Source: Antedon mediterranea
Taxonomy: Eukaryota > Echinodermata > Crinoidea > Comatulida > Antedonidae
DNA length: 64,000 bases
Assembly: GCF_964355755.1 (NCBI RefSeq)
Contig: NC_092678.1
Coordinates: forward strand, 7,722,922 to 7,786,921
Direction of reading: 5' to 3'
A model generated the notes under the pieces. That model had not been told where the DNA came from. It made no database searches and saw only the letters and a list, made by a program, of their open reading frames with translations. The translations under genes and the position numbers were made by a program. Shown here piece after piece: positions 33,394 through 44,752 of this stretch; position 1 is the stretch's first letter; every line of letters starts with the position of its first letter.

Positions 33394-34063
33394 TGGCTAA
33401 AGATACGGTACCGTATCCTAACTTCCGGTTGCTAAAGGTACGGTAAAATTGCATTACGTCATAATCAGCCAATGAGGTGCTGGTACGTGTGTAACATCAT
33501 CGCATAAGGACTTTTTTTTCACGTCGAGAAAACAGTGATCAACCGCTTAACATTTTCTTTATGCTTCATTTATCGCTATTAAAGAGGCCTACTACGTACT
33601 ACTATAACCATGCTATAACCTATAACCTCAGTATATGAGTTTGTTTGCCAGACTAGGCCAGCTGCATGTGTGCGCTGATTTCTGTGACTCCGCACTGGGG
33701 CTAGACCTATACTGTCTAAATCATAGTATTTTATTGTCCGCATTTGCTTTTTGTTATGGTCACCATCTGTAAACAAAGTTTAATAAAAAAAAATATAGGC
33801 CTAAATAGGCCATTTGGAATAAAAATAAAACCCTCATATATAGTAACTATGGACGAATTCAACATTGCTAGGTCTACTGAGTAACAGAATCAGCACACAC
33901 ACATCCATGCAGCCTGGCGCCGCCGAAAAAAAATCCAAAGTCCTTATACGATGACGTCCCACACGTACCAGCACCCCATTGGCTGATTCAGATTATGACG
34001 TAATGCAATTTTACCGTACCTTTAGTAAACGGAAGTTAGGATACGGTACCGTATCTTTAGCCA
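33394..34063. mobile_element. 670-bp MITE with palindromic terminal repeats
   Basis: The inverted ends begin TGGCTAAAGATACGGTACCG on both sides and extend more than 100 bp (including TACGTCATAATCAGCCAATG and its counterpart at about 33990). Each end contains the perfect 16-bp palindrome GATACGGTACCGTATC. The interior has no transposase. Both flanks carry TAAAAAATA(C/T)GC, which may be a coincidence or an older repeat. Confidence 0.82.
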
Positions 34064-34699
34064 TGGGGTAAAAAATATGCAATAGGTGCATTTAACTATA
34101 TTAACTTATTTCAACATTTTCAAAACTTTAAACAGTGGCATGCCAATCTTTTCAAAAACTTAAACAATATTCAATAAAACATTTTTAAAACACATTACAA
34201 TCCACTGATACCTGTAAGATAAAATGAAAACATAAATTATTTATAAATAATATTTATATATATTTACTGTACTTAAAAAATAATAACGATTGAGGTAAAC
34301 AAAATGTCAATTATTAATATTAGAAATGCTATATTCAAAATTAACGAAAAACATACTGAGCGTTTTCATTAAAAATATATCTAGTGCGTCCCATGTTTTT
34401 TATGTAAAATAAAAGGGTCCTGCGAAAACAAAATTGTAAACTTCTCTATGCAGGATCTTTGCCATCTATTTATAATATTATAAGTTCTATATTTATAAAT
34501 GATGAGTAAAAAAATGTGAATACAAATTAGCGCCACCAAAATAAAACGCGACCGATATCAAACGTAAACTAAAGATGATAAAAAGCGTATCTAGCGGCGC
34601 TCCATACAAAATACCGGATGCTGATTTTATCGCGACCGATTTCAAGCCCGACCGACCGTTCAACCGCGACCGATTTCATCTGACACCCTACTAGGGGTG

Positions 34700-37080
34700 G
34701 GTCTTGATTTACTCACCTGGATCATCCGTCGTTTGGGATGAGCACATTACGCATTGTAGAAGGAACAACATCAGCGTTATCATGCATCTTTTTTCAAACA
34801 TATTAATGTTTCGTTTTTTCGGGATTTTATAAACTTTGTTTTTCTTTCAATCAACAAATTACAAACGCAATAATCATTATAAGATGTTAGTTTCTTGAAA
34901 GTTATTTCCTGGTATATTACAGCCCGCCCTCATCATTTTTAATTAGTTAGTTAGTTGGTTTTTATTACTACTCAGGGGGGGGGGGGGGGGGAGTCTAGTC
35001 TAGGACTCACTCATCTTGTCCTCCTCTTCCTCTTCTCTTCCATCTGGACAATATTGAGCCAACTTTTAAGTCCTACTATATTTCTTTACGCGTCGTCTGA
35101 CGGCTCTGAAACATGGCATGCATATACTAGGGTAATACTAAGTAATAGGTGAACAAAGCTATAGAGAGAAACCGGATGCAGAATAAACATGGTACAAATC
35201 GCATTCAGCACGCATCGCGCCGTTTATATTGGGTGCGCGTTTCTATTATTATATTTAATTTTTTCTATTTTTAGTCGCCGTGCGCGACTCTACAGCTCAC
35301 TATGTCGGTCGGTTGGTCGGTAAACACTAACTTGAGCACGCGACTGCAGCCATGTATATAATATGGCCTTGTTTTAAATAATTTCATTAAAAAAATATAA
35401 CAATCATTTATGTTATATATATTAACGTTTCTGATCAGTCTCCAAACAAATTAGTTTACATCAAAGGTGTTTCCATGTCAATTTGTTTTTAGCAAGTTCT
35501 CTGTCGAAGTTTCTGAAAGTCACTACATTATCGGCTTAAAGCTGCGGGTTTTAATATAATATTTAATGATAACATGGTGTATAGCCTATATCAAGCTACA
35601 AATGCTGTGAACAAAATTCGTGAAAGAACAATTAAAAAAAGAGAAAACAATTAATTTAATTAATTACCTACATTGACCTTACAGAAAAAAAATAGAAATA
35701 GAAAAGATATATTGTTCAAGAGGAATCAATAAACAAGTAAAAATAATTAAATAGTTAGAATCGCGTAACTATAACAGCGTGACACGGAAAAGGAATTAAT
35801 AAACTGGCAATTTTGAATAGGCCTATTATTTGTGTTTTTTTATAAAGTTTACAATAATAATTAAAAGGTTTAAATATTTCAACAATTATTAATTAAAACA
35901 ACAATAACACAATTTCCAATAACAAGGAAATGCACTTTAAGAAATTTCTAACTGTGTAAAACAGTAGAACTACAGATAGTTACTGGAAAATGGTGTCGTC
36001 AATGAGGCCGACCACCGGTGCATTGTTGATGTATTACAGATGGCTGTTATTGTTTTACTTTTACAGGAAATTGTTTGTTCATTATTGTCCAAAAGTATGG
36101 TGTGGCCTATTCAACAAGTTATTCCTCGTACTACCTAAAACAACAAGTTTATTTACGTCATTTCGTACGTATATTGAGTTGGTGTCTATCAAAGAATCAT
36201 GGTACATGGTATAGCCTTCCCTACCCAACTTGATGACCTCTGGCTATGATGTATACTTTAACCGACGGAATTGGGGAAGGGTGTTCAAACCAACAGATTT
36301 GATTTTATTATAGTTAGACCTACGTTCGCGAAAACATCCTTTTTTCAGGACATTATGCCTATTATTGTTTTTATCGAATTTCTTGTGATAGTAGACTTCT
36401 CCGTGACGTACCTATGCTATTTATAGTAACTCGTAAAGCAAATGATTGGTTAGAATTATTAATAATATTCTAACAACTTCCTTTATGTCTTTCAACGATC
36501 ACGTTTGACTTGCAACATACATAAAATAACTGTTTTGACTTGAGGTATTAAATGTAATAAGCTACAAAAAACTAATCATCAGGCTGACTTAGATACAGTA
36601 TTCAGACTCAATTCTTCACAGAGTGTATGGTAAATAATACTGTACAAGATTGATCAGGCTCAACTGCTGGTGTTTTCCAAGTTAAATATTGTTTTGTGAC
36701 TTTTGATTCTTCTAAAACTGAAGGTACTAGTCCTCCGTAGGCCTACTAGTCCTTAGATAGACAGATAAGAGTGGATTCTTAGCAAAAAACGGCATAAACT
36801 TCACGAAGACAGGGCAATTGATATCTTAGAAAGGAACGTCGGATGTCAAGACAAGTTAACAAAACGAGGAAAACGCAAATTCTTAAAAGAAGGAAAGTCA
36901 GATTTTTAAGAACAGTGTAGAATCTTAAAAACACAAAGAAAGGGCAAATTCTAGGAAAACGCCGGATTGCAAAGAAAAATTAACAGAAGGAAAATTTAGA
37001 TTGTTAAGAAAAGAAAAAAATTCCGAATAATTTGAAAGAAATTCTAATTCTCAAATTACAGCAACTTTTTTCTCAAAAGT
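34700..37080. other. Intergenic, no gene recognised
   Basis: Holds a poly-G tract (about 34974-34991), scattered TAGGCCTA palindromes (35813, 36737), and from about 36770 a purine-rich region of loose repeats (variants of GATTCTTAAGAAAAGG and GGCAAATTCT) running up to the receptor start. Open frames at 34955 and 35990 show no motif. Confidence 0.45.
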
Positions 37081-37962
37081 ATGGAAAACGATTCATGCAA
37101 TGTGACTTTGGCAGATGATCTTTCGGATAAACTGGTAAACACTAAACACAAAACGATTAGCGTGACGTTAGCCGTAACTTCATTTCTACTAAATGCAAGT
37201 ATGGTTCTTATAATTGTAACAGAAAAAGCATTAAGAAAACGAAACATTTTTCAAGTATCATTAGCACTATCCGACATCTGCTTTGCAGTTTGTGTTTTTC
37301 TACTTAGTTACATTGGCAAATTTGAAAGTGAGGTATTTTGTATTTGTATAACATTCGCGGTCATCTCTATCCAGGCGATTGGAGCTGTGGCAGTTGAAAG
37401 GTTTGTTGTGCTTGTCGTCTTCAAGTTTAAGAAACGTGCAGTTGCGACCAAAAGCCAAATAGCTACGTGCATATGTATCTGGTTCATCTCTCTTGGAACA
37501 ACAAGCATTTTCTTCATCGCAGGCCACACGGATCATTTAAGCTTCGTGCTATCCATCTTGGATCTGATCATTTTGGCAACTGTGTACATATCTTACATTA
37601 TAATTTATTTATCTATTAAGAAACACATTAGAAAAATGAGCAATTGCACATCTGCTGCTAAAAAATCAAAGAAACTGATTTTAACGTTCTCTTTAATCAT
37701 TGTAACGTGTACAATATGCTGGTTTCCATTGATTGTTCATACAATTGTAGAACATTTAGGCGTGAATCAATGTAAAAGAAATGTTTCGATACCTGGTTTT
37801 TTTATACTTGCTTTATGTTATAGTATATTTAATCCCATAGTGTATGGTTTAGGAATAAATGAAATACAGATAGTGATTAAGGAACGTGCCATGAAACTTT
37901 ACAACTCTATTTTGAACAAATTGACAAACAAGACCCCTACAGTTAGCGGGGTTTATGCGTAA
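37081..37962 (+). CDS. Class A GPCR, intronless, paralogue 1
   Basis: 293 residues, single exon. Seven hydrophobic segments lie at about 26-47, 56-77, 86-112, 126-148, 153-178, 198-222 and 236-257. Class A landmarks: LLNAS with N38 in TM1, LALSD with D65 in TM2, ERF (106-108) at the DRY position, W134 in TM4, CWFP (213-216) in TM6, NPIVY (251-255) in TM7. N-terminal sequons NDS (3) and NVT (7) fit an extracellular N-terminus with no signal peptide. The second extracellular loop is very short (about 8 residues) and the usual TM3/ECL2 cysteine pair is not evident. Ligand unknown. About 45 percent similar by eye to the receptor at 41930, in the same orientation. Confidence 0.88.
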   Translation: MENDSCNVTLADDLSDKLVNTKHKTISVTLAVTSFLLNASMVLIIVTEKALRKRNIFQVSLALSDICFAVCVFLLSYIGKFESEVFCICITFAVISIQAIGAVAVERFVVLVVFKFKKRAVATKSQIATCICIWFISLGTTSIFFIAGHTDHLSFVLSILDLIILATVYISYIIIYLSIKKHIRKMSNCTSAAKKSKKLILTFSLIIVTCTICWFPLIVHTIVEHLGVNQCKRNVSIPGFFILALCYSIFNPIVYGLGINEIQIVIKERAMKLYNSILNKLTNKTPTVSGVYA

Positions 37963-38033
37963 AAGAACCGGGTGTGGACAAACTTTACAAAAAATATCCA
38001 CAATTAAATGTTAATTTTAAAAATAGTTCATGT

Positions 38034-38167
38034 TAATAGAGAGCTTTCAATTTGCGATGACCGACACATGTGTCGTCGGTCGTAGCAAAGACGAAACCTG
38101 TGTCCAGGTGATCGTGAGGAGGAAAACATCACCCACATGACGTCGCAAATCAAAACTCCCTAATAAC
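38034..38167. mobile_element. Short MITE (AGAGAGCTTTC family), copy 1
   Basis: About 134 bp. Left end TTAATAGAGAGCTTTCAATT then TGCGATGAC; the right end reversed is TTATTAGGGAGTTTTGATTT then GCGACGTCA, an imperfect inverted pair. Just downstream of the first receptor. Confidence 0.6.
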
Positions 38168-39049
38168 CAGCAGAAATTCATCTAACACGTTTCGTTAAAA
38201 TAATTCTCCATGTCTATTTGATGCTGAATAGTAAAGTGAGTAAAGTCTATCTTCGTCGGCCTAGTAATTGATTTATTTGTATTTCTTTTGTAAATCTGTA
38301 AATATACAGATATCTAAATGGGAACTAATCCTCATGATGTTGTAGACCTACATTTATTTCTTCCTAAAAGAACCAATGACTTTTAGTTCATTTGTTGTTT
38401 TTCTATAGGCCTACTGTTATTATTTCTGATAACAAGTAAGGGGTTTTAATTAAAAGTATCAAAAACTTGTACGAGGGCCAACAAATGATTTAATTCTGAC
38501 AAAATAAAGTATAAATGGCTTTTATTTCCTAATATCAGAAAACTTTTAGTAATGTACAATACTAATATTTTTAAATCTGACAAAAAGAATTATAATAGAT
38601 TGTATTTCTTTTTATCAGAAACCTTAGTAATATATAATACATATTTGTAATTCTGATGGAATTTATTTCAATTTATCAGAAACGTTTTAGTTCAGAAAAA
38701 AGACGAATTTCACTTCCTTCTATCAGGAAGTGAAATGGGTTTTGAAAGCAAAAAGAGATGGGTTTTGAAAGCAAAACTCATCTCATAGAAACTGTAAATG
38801 TATATTAATTGTCTATATCTTAAATGCTGAAGTAATATGACTTGTATTGTAAATAATAAACTAGCTGTACAGTATATTTGCATATCTCATTTACATAGGC
38901 CTAAATCTAAATCTTCATTTATTTTTTTGTAAATTATGTAAATATAATCAATAATAATAGGTAACATTTTGGTATTTCTAAAATGACTTTTATCATATTT
39001 AAGAAATATTTTTTGGTTTAAAGTAAAAATTGGGAATACATTATTGTAT
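38168..39049. other. AT-rich spacer with internal repeats
   Basis: Contains three or four loose copies of a motif around TTATCAGAAA(A/C)(C/G)TTT (38540-38690) and a direct duplication of GATGGGTTTTGAAAGCAAAA (about 38728-38778). No gene is seen. Confidence 0.45.
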
Positions 39050-39193
39050 TTATAGAGAGATTTCGATTTATGATGAGCTTGTGTTGTTTGTTGGCGTCTG
39101 GACCTAGAACCCATCAAATCTGAAATCGAAGAAGAATTCAGGAAGCATGTCGTCGCTTAATATTAAATCGTCCTAAATCGAAAGCTCTCTAAT
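39050..39193. mobile_element. Short MITE (AGAGAGCTTTC family), copy 2
   Basis: About 144 bp with ends TAGAGAGATTTCGATTTATG and, reversed, TTAGAGAGCTTTCGATTTAG. Same family as 38034-38167. Confidence 0.6.
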
Positions 39194-39979
39194 TTATTGG
39201 TGATCGATTTATAATCTATTCGTCGAGAATTAGAGGTATATGCTTTGACGCATGCATACGGTAGCACATTATCACACATTAGCATATTTAAGAAAATAAT
39301 GTTGGCACAAATTAATGTTTAGCATGTTTGCGAGGCATATGAATCCGGTTATTATCAATATGACTATGACGAGAGATACATTAAATCAACTCATTAACAA
39401 ATAAATAAAATTCGAATTTAAATTGAAATTTCTTGTTTTTTATTTGAACTTATTTTCAAACATTAATTTTTGCAAGATCAGAATTTAGAGAAATTGAGAT
39501 CTACATGGGGAAGGACATTATTTTTCTGCCAGATTACAAAATGTTAGTATGTATTGATGATGTGGCCTTTTAAAAACATTTTAGCTGAGTCAGGTATCCG
39601 TATAAACATAAACTACAACCCATCGGATAACGTTATTATACAAATGTTATCCTTCCGCCCTACGTAGCATTGTCTCTGTCACAGTGACAAACACAATTTC
39701 AATATTATTCAAAGAAATTTAAAAAACCCTTTAATTATTTTCTTAGCAGGTATAACTGGTATTGGAGTGTCTTATATGGATGGTGTTATTTTGCAACAAC
39801 TTGTTTTAAGCACTTTGTTTTCAACACTTGTTTTTCCGGAACGGGCTGTTATTTTTTTAAAATCATTATTTAATACGCAACCATCAGCGAGTAACCCGCC
39901 AATAAGGATGGATAAACTTAAAATGTATGTGCTTATAAACCAAGGCTCATTTGAAGCTTATGGAGTGGAGTTGAAAGAT
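39194..39979. other. Non-coding spacer
   Basis: No recognisable gene. A 72-codon frame at 39767 has no motif and may be part of the SINE body that continues from 39980. Confidence 0.4.
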
Positions 39980-40075
39980 CCGTGAAACAGCCCTGGCACC
40001 AGGTCAGGATTGAACCCTAGACCTTGGAATTGGAAGGCAAGCACGTTAACCAGCAACCTACAGCTCCACTAAATA
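39980..40075 (-). mobile_element. tRNA-derived SINE head
   Basis: The minus strand shows an A-box-like TGGTTAACGTG and a B box GGTTCAATCC spaced as in a tRNA-type pol III promoter, then CTGACCTGGTGCCAGGGCTG. It does not fold as a clean tRNA with acceptor stem, so a SINE is more likely than a tRNA gene. Confidence 0.55.
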
Positions 40076-40464
40076 ATGAAATATGTAAAAAATTGAACGG
40101 CGTTGTCTTTCATTCCGTAAGACGGAACAAGTGTGAACGTATCTCTATTAACCAGCGAGGTTTCATGCGATCTGGTTTAAGCTTCTTTTTTAAATGGGGA
40201 AATGGGCATTAATGCGCGCGTTTCTTACTTATACTCCGGGCAAGATGATGTTTTTATTTAGCTGTGTACGCGAGCATAACCCGGCCCACATGGAATTAAT
40301 TAATCACTTACTCATGTGAGTTTTCTTCCTCAATAACCGGATAATTCATCCTCGACCTACATGTTTAATTTACGAATACAGTAAAAATAAAACAAGTTAC
40401 CGGTATATTATATACCTGCATATTATGTATGGAAACAACGGAGAATCGCGTTGTTATACAGGTA

Positions 40465-40880
40465 AGGATCTGATTACATCACAAATATCCGATCATAGAT
40501 TTGTTATTTTACAATATTAATTTACCCGTAAAATCGAATAAATCTAAGCTATACATCTAGGTAACGAAGAGTAAACATCTGATTACGTAACAATGATCTG
40601 ACAAATCATAGGATATATTATTTTACAATATTAATTTACCCGTAAAATCGAATAAATCTAAGCTATACATCTAGGTAACGACGAGTAAACATCTGATTAC
40701 GTAACAATGATCTGACAAATCATAGGATTTATTATTTTACAATATTAATTTACCCATAAAATCGAAAAAAACCTAAGCAGTCCGTCTTGGTACCGTCACA
40801 AAGACCCGACCAATCATAGGATTCATTACGGTATTTTACAATATTAATTTAAACGAAAATAAAATAAACCAATGTTTATA
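40465..40880. repeat. 114-bp satellite block, left part
   Basis: The word ATTTTACAATATTAATTTA starts at 40506, 40620, 40734 and 40833, giving 114-bp units and one shorter unit. Units include GTAAAATCGAATAAA, CTAAGCTATACATCTAGGTA and TCTGATTACGT(A/C)ACAA. The second and third units are nearly identical. Confidence 0.9.
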
Positions 40881-40894
40881 ATATTACCCATATT

Positions 40895-41330
40895 CGTTTC
40901 GTTTCGTTTCGTTTATTTATTTTTTCCACTCACTTATATTATATATATATATAATTTACACAACATATATTAAATGTGGGTGGATGGAGGTCACAGTAAG
41001 TTCACAGAACTTTAAGTCGTGACCCCCGTATGACTATAAGTATACTAACATTGCTACAGAGTAGACTAAAATATAAATATATAATAGTGAAACTACATGA
41101 AATAAAAAATACAAAAATAAATTTAAATTATAGAAGTTAAGATAAACCAGGCAATTATATAATATAATGATAAAAGGGATAATGATAACAATTAGAGTAC
41201 AATATGAAATATAATTAAATATGGTATTTATGGTATTTTAATAACAAGTATAACGATACAATGTAGCGGAGATTATTGAATACCAGGGTGAAGGATTTAA
41301 TGCCATGTATCACCACCAAATAAATAATGA
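40895..41330 (-). mobile_element. Retroelement 3' end splitting the satellite
   Basis: Begins with a TTCGTTTCGTTTCG repeat on the plus strand, that is a (GAAAC)n tail on the minus strand, followed by unique sequence with no satellite homology. The satellite resumes from about 41400. The exact right border and family are unclear. Confidence 0.45.
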
Positions 41331-41399
41331 TAAAAGATCGGCGAAAAATTATGTAGCATATTCTGACACCATTTTGTGTTTGAAATTAGATATTGATAA

Positions 41400-41740
41400 A
41401 CCAGAGTAAGAAAATATTAGGAGTAAACATCTGTCTACGTCACAAAGATCTAACCAATCAAGGATTCATCATTTTTTATATTAATTTACAATAAATCGAA
41501 TAAACTACGTACCAATCTAAGCTATATGTCTAAGTAACGAAGAAAATATTAAGAGAAAAACATCTAATTACGTCACAAATATCTGACCAATCAAAGGATT
41601 CATTAGGTCTATTTTACAATATTAATTTAACCATAAAATCGAATAAACCAATAAACTATCCATATAGGTAACAAATAAAATATTATGAGTATGTGATTAC
41701 GTCAGGATGATCTGACCAATCACGATATTTTATATTTTGC
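41400..41740. repeat. 114-bp satellite block, right part
   Basis: Diverged units with CATCT(A/G)(T/A)(C/T)TACGTCACAAA, TCTGACCAATCA and ATTTTACAATATTAATTTAA (41611). It ends about 190 bp before the second receptor start. Confidence 0.8.
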
Positions 41741-41929
41741 TATTATAATATACTAGTAAGGTCAGATGAAGCAAACGCTTAAAGTGTTATTACTGAGAGT
41801 TATAACACTGACTAGAACCTGACTAGGCCTACTGACCTATACTTCAAATAGGCCTATCTCCAAAACGGCATGTGAGTTTATGTACAGGGCTAATATTTGT
41901 GAGAACGGAAAAATAATTGTATTGCAGAG

Positions 41930-42889
41930 ATGGCTGTACTTACATTCACTGAACAGATGAATATTACTGAATTTGAAGACGTTTGTAGCGTTTCGTTAAT
42001 TGACAGTGTTTTACGTCAACTGTCAGATAATAACGCTTACAACTATGCCACTTACAGTTGTTGCATACTATCTATTACGTTGAATTTCAGCATCTTTCTT
42101 ATGATGTTGACGGAAAAAGCGTTGCGCAAAAGGACTAACATTTTTACAATTTCACTAGCACTTTCGGATAGCCTTTTTGCAGGTGCAGTTATTTTGATGA
42201 TATCAATTAACAAACGGGATATCATTCAACCAATCTCTCTTTTCTCGTTATGTTTAACGATCGCAATCATATCTATTCAGACGATTGGAGTTGTTTCAAT
42301 CGAGAGACTTTTTGTTATCGTTATTTTCCCGTTTAAACGCAACGTAAATACACCCAAGAAACTGTTGTCAGTGTGTGTTTGTATTTGGGGATTTTCGTTC
42401 GGATTTTTATCTATTCTGTTGATCATAAATAAAGTTGATGAAATAGGGTTTATATTGGCGATATGGGATGTTGTTATCCTTATTAACGTGTATGTGTCTT
42501 ATTCTTTAATATACTGGTTTATTAAAAGACATGAAGTAAAGGTGAGCTCACATAGGTCGCAGGAAATCAGCCTGTCCAAGAAAGTTCTGAAAACATTTTC
42601 CATCATTATTGTCACGTGTACATTATGCTGGGTTCCTCTTATTACGTTTTCTATCTTGGATTACTTTGGACATATCGACTGTAACAAAGATTCCTATATT
42701 GATGTGTATAGTATTTTTTTCATCCTTGGCATAGGGTACTCAATATTTAATCCTATCATCTACGGTCTAAGAATCAGTGAACTTAGAAATGCTATCGGCG
42801 AACGGTTTTTGAGAATTTGGAACTTTAGTACTGCCAGTTCAGCAAATACAGGGACTAATTCAGCTCCTCGTCCTGGGGACATCAAATGA
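41930..42889 (+). CDS. Class A GPCR, intronless, paralogue 2
   Basis: 319 residues, single exon. TM segments at about 43-62, 70-92, 102-133, 145-166, 172-197, 220-243 and 259-281. Landmarks: LNFS (N52), LALSD (D80), ERL (125-127) at the DRY site, W153, CWVP (233-236), NPIIY (274-278). One N-terminal sequon (NIT, 11-13). It shares TEKALRKR, SLALSD, ISIQ(A/T)IG, IIVTCT-CW-PL and GYSIFNP-type blocks with the receptor at 37081, so the two are tandem paralogues. The Ser/Thr/Gly-rich C-tail (300-319) could carry phosphorylation sites. The ligand cannot be inferred. AATAAA at 43314 is a plausible polyadenylation signal. Confidence 0.9.
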   Translation: MAVLTFTEQMNITEFEDVCSVSLIDSVLRQLSDNNAYNYATYSCCILSITLNFSIFLMMLTEKALRKRTNIFTISLALSDSLFAGAVILMISINKRDIIQPISLFSLCLTIAIISIQTIGVVSIERLFVIVIFPFKRNVNTPKKLLSVCVCIWGFSFGFLSILLIINKVDEIGFILAIWDVVILINVYVSYSLIYWFIKRHEVKVSSHRSQEISLSKKVLKTFSIIIVTCTLCWVPLITFSILDYFGHIDCNKDSYIDVYSIFFILGIGYSIFNPIIYGLRISELRNAIGERFLRIWNFSTASSANTGTNSAPRPGDIK

Positions 42890-44494
42890 ACAGAGAGTTA
42901 AGTCCTCACACTTAGGCCTACACATAACCTTATGATCTTTCTGTCTTTTTTGGCTCAAATAGACTACCACGGTATCAATTGTCTGCGGTATCGGTAAATA
43001 GTACATACATATAGCAGCGACTAATTATTACCATCTATATTAACGAGTATTTATAGAGGTCAACTATTACGTAAGCGGGATTTATAAAATCAATAATTAT
43101 AATAACTTATTACGATGTAGAGACAAAAACCTCTGCGCATGCCTTTCCAGTTGTTCGTGATTCTAAATATTATAGTGCATTTGTCGACAGTTGTTTCTTC
43201 TTTTCATACATAGTATATTACCTTTGACAGATCATTTTTAACTTTGTGTTTTATTTGGTTTAGATGAAATTGTATTAAATACTATTTAGCTGAAGTTTTT
43301 GTATGGTTGTCAGAATAAATACTCAATTTTTACTACAAAAAATATGTACAAATAAACTAAAATAAAACATGTCTAGTGTTTCTTTTCGTTAGAAGAAAAA
43401 TCAGTACAATACGTTCTTGACAGTATTTACGTCAGTGAGACTATGGTAGGCCTACGACATTGAAATAGAAAATTAAGGTAAACATCAGACATGACGTCAT
43501 CGTTAACAAATATAACAATTATTATTACTTTGAGAAAGCAGAAGCTCAATTATACGGATAAAAAGCAAATAATTACTAAATGTATATTTAAATAATCCAA
43601 CTTTGTCATTTATAAACGTGAGGATTTCAAGCCGATTGTAATCACAGCATTGTTGTCAATGCATTATATAGATTAATTTGACACTGGGTTTAATAATTAA
43701 CAGGTTTAATAATAAGATACATATTTTCGTCATCAATGCAATCAGTGGGATACATTCCTCATCATCAAATCCAATAAACATGTCAATCTACAAGATGACA
43801 TTTAAATAAGATTCCAAGGTCAAGCATGCAGCATTGTTTATACAAAAGGAATTGGAATACGTTAACAAAAATCTATCTTAATGATTGTGTCAGTCCGTAG
43901 TTTTAATTTAATGTAATTTGTGATAATGTTGAATATAATCATGAAAGACTTCTCTGATATAATCATTTACGGTAAGCCTATTTACCCTACTAAACTTTCT
44001 CTCGATAATAAAACGTGTTTTCTTGCTTGGTGCGTGAAGTGCATTTAAATCAAATCACCACTTTATTACTTTGTAAGTTACATTAGTGAGAGAGAAAAGT
44101 AAAATACAACATAATGGATCTTATGCGTTGAATGGGGAGTTGAAACATATCAAAATGTCTTAAAGAAACGAGGCGGACAATCAGGCTTTTAACGAATGGA
44201 AATATCACACAATACAACATTTGTTTTAGCTACTGTTTTAAAATGAATTTTATTCAATTATTCCACTGATTCCATTTTGAATCGATAAAGGCTAGGCCAT
44301 TCAAATAGGCAGTGTTTGGATTTCAACCGCGGAATAGAAAAGTTATACACGGAACATAAGCTACATAGCACTACATTCTCAAAATGTTAACAATGCTGGA
44401 CGTGCAATCGAACCATTTAGTAGTAATGATGATTTGAATGTGAATTGAATTTTAATAATATTTAATGAGTATGAGAATATGACTGCTCTTTTAA
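42890..44494. other. Intergenic, no gene recognised
   Basis: Receptor 3' flank, then AT-rich DNA with two TAGGCCTA palindromes (about 42912 and 43447). Neither coding exons nor clear repeats were found. Confidence 0.45.
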
Positions 44495-44575
44495 TGAGGA
44501 TGAGATACAGTCATGTCTCGAACCCATGCCTCTCACACCTAGCCGTTCACTCACATTATATCATATTAGGCCTAC
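44495..44575 (-). mobile_element. Possible tRNA-derived SINE head
   Basis: The minus strand has a GGCTAGGTG A-box-like word and a B-box-like GGGTTCGAGACATG about 20 bases further. No stem structure of a functional tRNA is seen. Confidence 0.4.
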
Positions 44576-44608
44576 ATTCTCTCCACTTATCTCTGTATTT
44601 GCTGTTTC

Positions 44609-44726
44609 AAAAATGAAACATCAAATTTTCTTTAAATAGAAACACAAAATTAAAACCATAAAAACAGAAAAAAGTTTGTAGCTCTTTTGCTAGTCACTAG
44701 TGGAATAAATAATATTTCAATCCTCA
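44609..44726. repeat. Direct repeat left of OAS-like exon 4
   Basis: About 118 bp beginning AAAAATGAAACATCAA and ending AATATTTCAATCCTCA, repeated at 44921-45039 with only a few differences. The two copies bracket the terminal OAS-like exon. Confidence 0.9.
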
Positions 44727-44752
44727 ATGTAGATTTAAGCAGCTATTCCCTT

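Larger units (their letters stand above)
31396..34688. mobile_element. 3.3-kb element with long inverted ends rich in ATCGGTCGCG
   Basis: The left end (31396-31545) and the reverse complement of the right end (about 34530-34688) match over roughly 130-150 bp, starting GGGT(G/T)T and including AAATCGGTCGCGATAAAATC and CCGGTATTTTGTATGG. ATCGGTCGCG occurs five times at the left end and in related forms at the right. No transposase was seen inside; the interior holds a LINE fragment and another inverted-repeat element. No clear target duplication was found. Confidence 0.7.

Noticed and set aside
34955-35152. Plus-strand ORF across the poly-G tract
   Set aside because: Its glycine run is only the G homopolymer; no conserved feature.
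39980-40075. A functional tRNA gene
   Set aside because: A and B box words are present, but I could not form a complete cloverleaf with paired acceptor and anticodon stems. A tRNA-derived SINE explains it better.
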